From: Aequorivita sp.
Lineage (GTDB): Bacteria; Bacteroidota; Bacteroidia; Flavobacteriales; Flavobacteriaceae
Reading direction: 5' to 3'
DNA: 5,244 nucleotides
NCBI GenBank assembly: GCA_020435865.1
Contig: JAGQYZ010000107.1
Coordinates: forward strand, 1-5,244
The notes below the pieces were generated by a model, which had not been told where the DNA came from, ran no database searches, and saw only the letters and a list, made by a program, of their open reading frames with translations. The position numbers and the translations under genes are program-made. Position 1 is the stretch's first letter; each line of letters opens with the position of its first letter. Positions 1 to 5,244 of the stretch are shown here, piece after piece.

Positions 1-77
1 AAAAACTGGGACAAGCTTTTTAAGATTGAGATTCTTTTGAAATAAATTTTAAAAAAATTATTTCCCTCATTGAAACG
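1..77 (+). other. Left edge: possible last codons of an upstream plus-strand gene
   Basis: All three plus-strand frames stop early: at 21-23 (TAA), 38-40 (TGA) and 43-45 (TAA). The longest, in frame 1, would add 14 residues ending in EILLK. The terminator at 78-104 points the same way, so a plus-strand gene very probably ends at or just before this edge. The visible tail is too short to choose the frame or to recognise a family. The rest up to the terminator is AT-rich and apparently non-coding. Confidence 0.3.
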
Positions 78-104
78 ACCGCTTTACTCAAAAGCGGTTT
101 TTTT
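78..104 (+). terminator. Rho-independent terminator of the gene left of the window
   Basis: The bases ACCGCTTT (78-85) and AAAGCGGT (91-98) form a perfect 8-bp stem with a 5-base loop (ACTCA). The stem is followed at once by seven T (98-104) on the plus strand. No comparable T-run lies on the minus-strand side, so it acts on plus-strand transcription. It separates the gene at 151 from whatever lies upstream, so that gene probably has its own promoter in the short gap that follows. Confidence 0.85.
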
Positions 105-144
105 ATGGTTTACTATTTGATTCCTTTGAATCATTAAAAACCAT
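105..144 (+). promoter_or_regulatory. Nested inverted repeat in the leader of the Cys-rich protein gene
   Basis: The outer arms ATGGTTT (105-111) and AAACCAT (138-144) pair perfectly over 7 bp. Inside them TGATTC (118-123) and GAATCA (128-133) pair over 6 bp around a CTTT loop. The dyad starts right after the terminator T-run and ends 6 bases before the start codon at 151. TTCCTTTG (121-128), in the inner hairpin, differs at one base from the Bacteroidota -7 element TAnnTTTG, but I see no convincing -33 TTTG. The element could be an operator over a weak promoter or an RNA leader structure. In AT-rich DNA a dyad of this size could also be chance. Confidence 0.35.
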
Positions 145-150
145 CATATC

Positions 151-1233
151 ATGAAAAAATCAATCGTTATTAGTATTCCAGAACCCTGCCACGAAGATTG
201 GGCAAAAATGACCGATACCGAAAAAGGAAAATTTTGCAGTGTCTGCACCAAAGAAATTTTCGACCTCACTTCAAAAACCGATGAAGAATTGGTTAAACTA
301 CTTACCCAAAACAAAAATGCTTGTGGCAAGTTAAAGAAATCACAGCTGAATAGAGAAGTCAAGATGGAACGCAAAAGCGGACAGAGCTTCGCCCCTATTG
401 CGGCTTCTATGCTTTTGCCGTTAACGCTTTTTTCAAACAATCCAAAATCTTCAACTGATTCATCTTCGAAAAAACCGATGGTTTCAATGGGAATTGGCCG
501 TTTTAGTAACACCAACAAATTAAGACTCTCGGTATTTACTAAAGGAATTGTTAGGGATGAAAACGGAAATCCGTTGAAAAACGTTAAAATCATTTCCAAC
601 GAAACCGAAGCGCAAGCTTGGACCAATAAAAAAGGAGAATATGAAATTTATACTTTGGATAAGGAAATACTAACTTTTACCAAAGAAAATTACGAAACAC
701 AGCTAATTAGATTGAGGAAGAAAGCTGTGGAAAATGTTATAATGGATTCTGGAGTTCGCACGCAATCTTTTATTGTTGGAAAAATTGCAGCTAGTCCAGA
801 AAAGAAAATTGAAGAAAAAGCAACTGCAATTTATACAAAAGGAACCGTAACAGATGATACCGGCTTACCGCTTCCGGGTACAAACGTCATTATAAAAGGA
901 ACCAGTTCTGGAACCCAAACCGATTTTGACGGTAACTACACAATTGAAACCAAGCCCAATGATGTTTTGGTTTTTAGTTATGTAGGTTTTGCTATAAAAG
1001 AAGTTACTGTTTCAAATATCTCAAATTCAATTGACGTAGAGCTTGAATTGGAAATGATGGGTGAATTAGTTTCAGTTACAGTTGGAGGAATTTATTGGGA
1101 AGATCACCAACCCCAAAAAGATCCAGATTGGCACGAAAAAGCAAAGAAAGCTTATAAAAACACCGTCAAATTTAGAAAACTAAAAATGGCCCGTAAAAAA
1201 ACAGAGCGCAAAGCAAGACGGGAAAATAAATAA
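151..1233 (+). CDS. Cys-rich N-terminal domain protein with two carboxypeptidase-regulatory-like domains
   Basis: A 360-residue protein of unknown function. Residues 1-71 have no signal peptide and contain the motif PEPCHEDW, then GKFCSVC, EIFDLT and ACGKLKKSQLNR. Cysteines 13, 29, 32 and 58 plus His14 could bind a metal or an Fe-S cluster (inference). From memory this segment recurs in hypothetical proteins of Bacteroidota. A 16-residue hydrophobic stretch (about 80-95), preceded by basic residues, may be a single membrane segment with the N terminus inside, but it is short and holds two prolines. A Ser/Lys-rich linker leads to two carboxypeptidase-regulatory-like beta-sandwich domains (about 130-198 and 229-303). 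The second is close to the SusC N-terminal type (PLPGTNV, TDFDGNY, FSYVGF) and is followed by GELVSVTVGG, which resembles the start of a TonB plug, although no receptor follows. The last 31 residues are about half Lys/Arg. The ATG at 151 keeps the conserved N-terminal motif. The product could instead be entirely cytosolic. Confidence 0.85.
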   Translation: MKKSIVISIPEPCHEDWAKMTDTEKGKFCSVCTKEIFDLTSKTDEELVKLLTQNKNACGKLKKSQLNREVKMERKSGQSFAPIAASMLLPLTLFSNNPKSSTDSSSKKPMVSMGIGRFSNTNKLRLSVFTKGIVRDENGNPLKNVKIISNETEAQAWTNKKGEYEIYTLDKEILTFTKENYETQLIRLRKKAVENVIMDSGVRTQSFIVGKIAASPEKKIEEKATAIYTKGTVTDDTGLPLPGTNVIIKGTSSGTQTDFDGNYTIETKPNDVLVFSYVGFAIKEVTVSNISNSIDVELELEMMGELVSVTVGGIYWEDHQPQKDPDWHEKAKKAYKNTVKFRKLKMARKKTERKARRENK

Positions 1234-1344
1234 ATATAAGACATTCTTTAAAAAATTAGTTATTTCCAACTTTAGGCACTTTATTTCCCACTTCACAATA
1301 ATAACCTTCATAAAAAGTTATATTTTTACCAAAATTATACTTGA

Positions 1345-2889
1345 ATGAGGTATTTATACGGATTGGCAATAGTGAGTTGCCTAATATTATGGAGTTCCTG
1401 CCGCAACGATTTTGAAACTGTTGCCAGTACTGGAAGTCTGGAGTTTTCAAAAGACACAGTTTATCTAGACACTGTTTTTACCCGCATTGGTTCTAGCACC
1501 TATAATTTAAAAGTTTACAACCGAAGCAATGAGGATATCAACATCCCTACTGTTCGTTTGGCACAGGGAGAAGCCTCCAATTATCGCTTGAATGTTGATG
1601 GAATACCTGGAAAAGTGTTTGAAAACGTCCAAATTCTTGCCAAGGATAGTATCTTCATTTTTATTGAAACTACACTTGATATAAACAATTTACCAACAAA
1701 TGCCCCCGATTTTCTTTACACTGACCAACTTCTTTTTGATAGCGGCGGTAATGAGCAAAAAGTAGAATTGGTAACGCTTGTGAAAGATGCTGTATTTCTC
1801 TTCCCGGAAAAATTCCCAGATGGAACAACCGAAATGCTGAATTTGGGCAATGACAGCGATGGCAACCCGATTCTTGTTAAAGGCTTCTTTCTTGATGATG
1901 ATGAACTTACATTCACCAATGAAAAACCGTATGTAATCTATGGTTACGCCGCCGTTGCAGGCAATAAAACTCTTAGTGTTGAAGCTGGTGCACGTGTGCA
2001 TTTTCATTATGGCAGTGGAATTATTGTAGCGCAAAACGGAACAATGAAATCATTAGGCGAACCTAGTACAGACCCAGAAGCAATGGAGAATGAAGTGATT
2101 TTTGAAGGAGACAGGCTTGAACCTGGTTTTGCAGATGTTCCCGGGCAATGGTCAACTATATGGCTAACGGATGGAAGTTTGGATAATGAATTTAGAAACA
2201 CAACTATAAAAAATGGTACTATTGGACTTTTTGTAAACACCTCCAACCCCATATCTTTAAAAAACGTTCAGATTTATAACAATTCAAATGTTGGTTTGTT
2301 GGCAAGACACAGTGTAATAGACGGTGAAAATATGGTAATAAACAACAGTGGTCAATCTTCATTAGCCATACAGTTGGGTGGAAGTTATGAATTTAGACAC
2401 TGTACTTTTGCAAATTATTGGACCAACAGTTTCCGCTCTTTTCCTTCTGTTTCCATTGAAAATACCTTTGAAACTGAAACAGATCTTTTTATAGCAGATT
2501 TACTAAAAGCTGATTTTATAAACTGTATTATCTATGGTAATGAACGCCGTGAATTTTCTCTATATCAAGATTCTCAAGGGGCATTTAACTTCAAATTTGA
2601 AAATTCTTTGGTGCGTTTTGAAGATCCCACGGGTGAATTTAGCAACGATCCATTATATGATTTTACAAACCCAGCCTTATATCCCGCAACAAGGTTTAAT
2701 CTAGACCCTGCATTTCAAGATACCGAATTGAACAATTTTAATATTGAAAAAGGTACTTCAGGTGCGGAAGGTATTGGTCTTCCTGGAGTTTTGCCTCCAA
2801 AGGATTTAAATGGAACTACTAGAGGAAATACGCAACAAGATCCGCCAGATGCTGGTGCTTATGAAAGCATAGATTTTCCACAAGGGTAA
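1345..2889 (+). CDS. Right-handed parallel beta-helix lipoprotein
   Basis: A 514-residue predicted envelope lipoprotein of unknown substrate. The signal peptide runs through a hydrophobic core to ILWSSC, with Cys19 as the likely lipidated residue (Trp at -3 is atypical; Cys12 in IVSC also fits a lipobox but leaves a very short core). Acidic residues soon after Cys19 (RNDFE) could favour surface export, a weak hint. Residues about 30-115 form a beta-rich Ig-like domain with the TVYLDTVFTRIGS motif, which I recall in other Bacteroidota surface proteins. From about residue 200 to 430 short, regularly spaced beta strands with Asn/Gly turns (for example the AGARVHFHYGSGIIV, TTIKNGTIGLFV and LKNVQIYNNSNVGLLA runs) indicate a parallel beta-helix. 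The C terminus carries DLNGTTRGN and PDAGAYE (501-507), the usual ending of such beta-helix proteins. No catalytic site of a polysaccharide lyase could be identified. It follows the previous gene after 111 AT-rich bases without a terminator, so co-transcription is possible. It ends just before a strong terminator. Confidence 0.88.
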   Translation: MRYLYGLAIVSCLILWSSCRNDFETVASTGSLEFSKDTVYLDTVFTRIGSSTYNLKVYNRSNEDINIPTVRLAQGEASNYRLNVDGIPGKVFENVQILAKDSIFIFIETTLDINNLPTNAPDFLYTDQLLFDSGGNEQKVELVTLVKDAVFLFPEKFPDGTTEMLNLGNDSDGNPILVKGFFLDDDELTFTNEKPYVIYGYAAVAGNKTLSVEAGARVHFHYGSGIIVAQNGTMKSLGEPSTDPEAMENEVIFEGDRLEPGFADVPGQWSTIWLTDGSLDNEFRNTTIKNGTIGLFVNTSNPISLKNVQIYNNSNVGLLARHSVIDGENMVINNSGQSSLAIQLGGSYEFRHCTFANYWTNSFRSFPSVSIENTFETETDLFIADLLKADFINCIIYGNERREFSLYQDSQGAFNFKFENSLVRFEDPTGEFSNDPLYDFTNPALYPATRFNLDPAFQDTELNNFNIEKGTSGAEGIGLPGVLPPKDLNGTTRGNTQQDPPDAGAYESIDFPQG

Positions 2890-2908
2890 AAAAAGTATAA
2901 ATTGAATT

Positions 2909-2940
2909 GAAAAACCCGTCCAATGTGACGGGTTTTTTAT
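2909..2940. terminator. Bidirectional rho-independent terminator between convergent genes
   Basis: Bases 2910-2920 (AAAAACCCGTC) and 2927-2937 (GACGGGTTTTT) form a perfect 11-bp stem with a 6-base loop (CAATGT). On the plus strand the T-run at 2933-2938 and the further T-rich bases to 2945 follow the GC part of the stem. On the minus strand the five A at 2910-2914 give a T-run. It lies 20 bases after the beta-helix gene stop and 22 bases after the stop of the lipocalin-like gene, so it probably ends both transcripts. Confidence 0.9.
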
Positions 2941-2961
2941 TTTTTCAGTTTTAAGTAATAG

Positions 2962-3456
2962 TTAATCTGCCTTCAACCATTTCAGTTTCAGTCTGGAGTT
3001 TTTCCGTTCCACAGGTTGCATCACCAATGTATCGCCACTGAAGTAAAATCTTCTTTCAGCCGTCAATCCAAATTCTGAAGGGTTTGAATGTGAAAGTTTA
3101 TAATGTGAAACAATGCTATCATTTTCAGAAACCTTATAATTCCCCATATAATAGTATGATTTGGTTATATATTTCAAGGCTTCCAAAGGAATAGAATCAT
3201 TGAAATTTGGAAATTTCATTCCCGCTTTTTCATATCCTTTTTCATACAAATGAAGCGCTACGTGTCCATTTCCATCATAAAGTAAATAACCGTCCATGCC
3301 GCCTTTGAAATCGCTCCAAGTATTTGAAACCGTATCACGCACTTTCATACTTTCTAGCTTCCAAAGACCCGAAATTTTCTCTGATTTAGATTCAAGTGAA
3401 CTTTGCTTGCAACTGCAAATTAGTATGATAAAAACAATGAGGAATTTATTTAGCAT
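2962..3456 (-). CDS. Lipocalin-like domain lipoprotein
   Basis: A 164-residue predicted lipoprotein. The signal peptide MLNKFLIVFIILICSC gives a lipobox ending at Cys16. The mature part begins with a lipocalin-like start, SGLWKLES (29-36), then GYLLYDGNGHVALHLY, then YYYMGNYKVSENDSIVSHY. It closes with GLTAERRFYFSGDTLVM and LKLKWLKAD. This order matches the bacterial lipocalin-like family (the Lipocalin_5 type, recognised from memory): a small beta-barrel that may bind a hydrophobic ligand, none of which is known. The ATG at 3454-3456 lies inside the end of the upstream NTF2-like gene, an 11-base overlap in another frame that suggests coupled translation. I see no strong ribosome site, which is normal in this phylum. 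It is the last gene of the minus-strand run. Confidence 0.83.
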   Translation of the reverse strand: MLNKFLIVFIILICSCKQSSLESKSEKISGLWKLESMKVRDTVSNTWSDFKGGMDGYLLYDGNGHVALHLYEKGYEKAGMKFPNFNDSIPLEALKYITKSYYYMGNYKVSENDSIVSHYKLSHSNPSEFGLTAERRFYFSGDTLVMQPVERKNSRLKLKWLKAD

Positions 3457-3994
3457 CTGTAGATTTTTCTATAGAACTGGCGTGATCTTTAATAATGTAC
3501 CAGTTGCCATCTATTTTTTTTAAATCATAGCTCACAATCATTCTATTAAAATAAGGCTCTGGTTTTCTATTAGGCTCGCGATACACAATTTCAGTAATTG
3601 CCATTCCTAAGTTCTCTCCTGCTTCAGTGTTCAAAATCTTGGTCTCAAAAGTCCAATCGGGTTCTGCAAACCAATCCTTATGATATTTCATAAAACCGTC
3701 TACTCCATCAATAATTTCTGAACCCGGTAATATAAGCTGCATTTCACCATTTGGCGACATGGTTTGTTTTAAAGCTTCTAAATCGCGATTTGTAACTGCG
3801 TTTAAATGTTTTTGCATTACTTCAAGGAGTGCTGCCTCATTGGCTTTATTTAATGCATCTTTATTTTCAACCGTATTCTTTTCTCGCTTATTTTCTGATA
3901 TAGAATTATTATTGCACGATGAAAAAAATAATCCTACCACACATAGTACTATCGCGAAGCCAAATTTTGGTTTAATTTCTTTTAAAGTTTTCAT
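3446..3994 (-). CDS. NTF2/SnoaL-like (DUF4440-type) lipoprotein
   Basis: A 182-residue predicted lipoprotein. The basic N terminus and hydrophobic core lead to LFFSSC, with Cys27 as the lipidated residue (Phe at -3, a variant I consider tolerated in Bacteroidota). A charged, Asn-rich linker (28-45) precedes an NTF2-like cone fold (about 46-175). It has an N-terminal helix LLEVMQKHLNAVTNRDLEAL, the MSPNGEMQLILPG strand, a helix with GFMKYHKDWFAEPDWTF, and final strands RMIVSYDLKKIDGNWYIIKDH. This pattern is typical of SnoaL/DUF4440 proteins, which include ligand-binding proteins and a few enzymes; no catalytic residue set can be assigned here. It starts 23 bases after the acetyltransferase stop and overlaps the lipocalin-like gene, so it probably shares a transcript with both. 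An independent promoter in the 23-base gap is unlikely. Confidence 0.85.
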   Translation of the reverse strand: MKTLKEIKPKFGFAIVLCVVGLFFSSCNNNSISENKREKNTVENKDALNKANEAALLEVMQKHLNAVTNRDLEALKQTMSPNGEMQLILPGSEIIDGVDGFMKYHKDWFAEPDWTFETKILNTEAGENLGMAITEIVYREPNRKPEPYFNRMIVSYDLKKIDGNWYIIKDHASSIEKSTDAK

Positions 3995-4017
3995 ACTAAT
4001 ATTATTTAAGATTAGGT

Positions 4018-4512
4018 TTAATTGGAGAAAAGCAACAATTCTTCACCATCTTCATATTGGTAGGTTCCAATTTCAGAAAGACCCAATTTTTTCAAAAGTT
4101 TTACGGATGCTATATTTTCTGGCAAAGTTATGCCAACAATGGTTTGAATTTTCAACTTTTCAGCGGCAAATTGCATTACAGCTTTTGAAGCTTCATAAGC
4201 ATAGCCTTTGTTGCCAAACTCAGGTAAAAAAGCAAAACCCACATCAGGGAAATTTAAATTATCTCTTTTATATAAACCCGAAGAGCCTATCGGCGTGCCA
4301 TCCTCTTTCAAAGAAACCAAGTAAGGTCCAAAACCGTGCTTTTCATAACTACTCAAGTAATTTTTTTTCAAATAGGCCTCAGCATCTTCTATCGTTTTGA
4401 TGTTTCTGTCGCCAATGTTCTTTAGCCAGCCTTCGCTATTCATTAACTTATAAATAAAAGGAGCATCCACTAAAGTATACTCCCTCAATTGAAGTCTTTC
4501 GGTTTCAATCAT
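4018..4512 (-). CDS. GNAT family N-acetyltransferase, RimJ/RimL-like
   Basis: A 164-residue cytoplasmic acetyltransferase of the GNAT fold, acting with acetyl-CoA on an amine that cannot be deduced from sequence. The start TERLQLREYTLVDA is the standard opening of the RimJ/RimL-like (Acetyltransf_3) group. DGTPIGSSGLYKRD (71-84) forms the central strands. VGFAFLPEFGNKGYAYEA (91-108) contains the pyrophosphate-binding loop (GNKGYA, 100-105) and its helix. PENIASVKLLKKLGL (131-145) is motif B. Length is normal for the family and no key element looks lost. Members of this group modify ribosomal protein N termini or small molecules, so the family name should not be read as a ribosomal function. 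The ATG lies 3 bases after the glyA stop, which implies co-transcription with it. Confidence 0.9.
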   Translation of the reverse strand: MIETERLQLREYTLVDAPFIYKLMNSEGWLKNIGDRNIKTIEDAEAYLKKNYLSSYEKHGFGPYLVSLKEDGTPIGSSGLYKRDNLNFPDVGFAFLPEFGNKGYAYEASKAVMQFAAEKLKIQTIVGITLPENIASVKLLKKLGLSEIGTYQYEDGEELLLFSN

Positions 4513-4515
4513 TTT

Positions 4516-5244
4516 TTACTTTTTGAATAACGGCAATCCGCTCATCATTTCATTTACCTTTTCGGCAATGCTTTCCAGTTTGGCATCATCTGAATGATTC
4601 ATTATAACTTCATCAATCAAATTCACAATTTTTTCCATATCGTTTTCAACCAAACCACGGGTAGTAACTGCTGCGGTACCAATACGGATGCCGCTGGTTA
4701 CAAAAGGCGATTTGTCATCAAAAGGCACCATGTTTTTATTCACTGTAATATCTGCTTTACCCAATGCTTCCTCAGCTTCTTTTCCTGAAATATTTTTATT
4801 GCGAAGGTCAATAAGCATCATATGGTTATCGGTTCCACCGGAAATGATATCATAGCCCTTTTCAACAAATTTTTGAGACATCACCGCAGCATTTTTCTTT
4901 ACTTGCACCATATAATGAAGAAAATCATCACTCAAAGCTTCACCAAAGGCAATTGCTTTTGCAGCAATAATATGCTCCAGAGGACCGCCTTGGTTCCCTG
5001 GAAAAATTGCACTGTCTAATAGAGCACTCATTTTTTTAAGATTTCCATTTTTTAACGTTTGGCCAAAAGGGTTGTCAAAATCGGTACCCATCAAAATCAT
5101 TCCGCCGCGAGGGCCACGCAAAGTTTTATGGGTAGTTGTAGTAACCACATGGCAATGTGGAAGTGGGTCGCCAATAATACCTTTTGCAATAAGCCCAGCG
5201 GGATGTGCAATATCTGCAAACAAAATAGCGCCAATCTTATCGGC
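4516..5244 (-). CDS. glyA: Serine hydroxymethyltransferase, C-terminal part (cut by window edge)
   Basis: A PLP enzyme that interconverts serine and glycine with transfer of a one-carbon unit to tetrahydrofolate, in the cytosol. The last 242 residues are present and the reading frame stays open to the right edge ([17 protein letters not shown]), so roughly the first 180 residues lie outside. The TTG at 5221-5223 is an internal Leu codon, not a start. Visible landmarks are the Asp and His of FADIAH, the Schiff-base lysine in VTTTTHKT (bases 5125-5127), [32 protein letters not shown], the [13 protein letters not shown] run, and [12 protein letters not shown] with the substrate-carboxylate Arg. 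Between GPRGG and FPGNQGG the loop is longer than in Escherichia coli GlyA ([20 protein letters not shown]), which I recall from flavobacterial homologues. It is the first visible gene of the minus-strand run and its promoter is beyond the edge. Confidence 0.97.
   Translation of the reverse strand, partial: ADKIGAILFADIAHPAGLIAKGIIGDPLPHCHVVTTTTHKTLRGPRGGMILMGTDFDNPFGQTLKNGNLKKMSALLDSAIFPGNQGGPLEHIIAAKAIAFGEALSDDFLHYMVQVKKNAAVMSQKFVEKGYDIISGGTDNHMMLIDLRNKNISGKEAEEALGKADITVNKNMVPFDDKSPFVTSGIRIGTAAVTTRGLVENDMEKIVNLIDEVIMNHSDDAKLESIAEKVNEMMSGLPLFKK

Noticed and set aside
144..626. A 160-codon open frame on the minus strand
   Set aside because: It is antisense to the Cys-rich domain protein, whose N-terminal motif is conserved. 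Its translation is Ser/Phe/Leu-rich and has no domain signature.
1268..1286. Short direct repeat ACTTTA separated by three bases
   Set aside because: Two copies of a 6-base AT-rich word in a 111-base gap are expected by chance and do not line up with a promoter or a hairpin.
1319..1326. TATATTTT as a -7 promoter element for the beta-helix gene
   Set aside because: It differs from TAnnTTTG at the final G, has no TTTG-like -33 partner at the right distance, and such matches are common by chance in this AT-rich gap. A separate promoter is possible but not supported.
1690..2252. Three open frames on the minus strand (67 to 114 codons)
   Set aside because: All are antisense to the beta-helix lipoprotein gene, overlap one another and encode no recognisable domain.
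3759..4400. A 213-codon open frame on the plus strand
   Set aside because: It lies antisense to the NTF2-like and GNAT genes, both of which have clear family motifs. Its translation is rich in Phe, Ser, His and Lys without any recognisable domain, as expected of a complement-strand shadow.
5221..5223. TTG as a start codon for a short 235-residue protein
   Set aside because: The frame continues upstream to the window edge with conserved serine hydroxymethyltransferase sequence, so this is an internal Leu codon of a gene cut by the edge.

Overview
The window looks like a piece of a low-GC Bacteroidota chromosome, most likely from the family Flavobacteriaceae. The evidence is the AT-rich sequence, TAA as the stop of all six clear genes, weak or absent Shine-Dalgarno sites, three lipoprotein signal peptides, carboxypeptidase-regulatory-like domains of the kind found at the N terminus of SusC-type TonB-dependent receptors, and a serine hydroxymethyltransferase whose extended loop I recall from flavobacterial homologues. 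I see no tRNA, rRNA, CRISPR array, insertion sequence or phage gene. This is inferred from the sequence alone, without any database search.

Layout: the left edge (1-77) holds at most the last few codons of a plus-strand gene that ends at a clear rho-independent terminator (78-104). A nested inverted repeat (105-144) then lies just upstream of the first plus-strand gene (151-1233). That gene encodes a 360-residue protein with a cysteine-rich N-terminal domain, a short hydrophobic segment and two carboxypeptidase-regulatory-like domains. After a 111-base AT-rich gap comes a plus-strand gene (1345-2889) for a 514-residue lipoprotein with an N-terminal Ig-like domain and a parallel beta-helix. 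A strong hairpin (2909-2940) with T-runs on both strands ends this gene and also the minus-strand genes that converge on it.

The right half is a tight minus-strand gene run, read from the right edge leftward: glyA (C-terminal 242 residues, 5244-4516), then 3 bases later a GNAT acetyltransferase (4512-4018), then 23 bases later an NTF2/SnoaL-like lipoprotein (3994-3446), then, overlapping it by 11 bases, a lipocalin-like lipoprotein (3456-2962). The spacing suggests one transcript ending at the shared terminator. glyA is a one-carbon housekeeping enzyme. The two small lipoproteins are probably envelope proteins of unknown ligand, and their overlap suggests coupled translation.

Nothing here amounts to a clear new defence or mobile system. 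The least explained items are the Cys-rich, possibly membrane-spanning double-domain protein at 151-1233, the dyad in front of it, and the overlapping lipoprotein pair.
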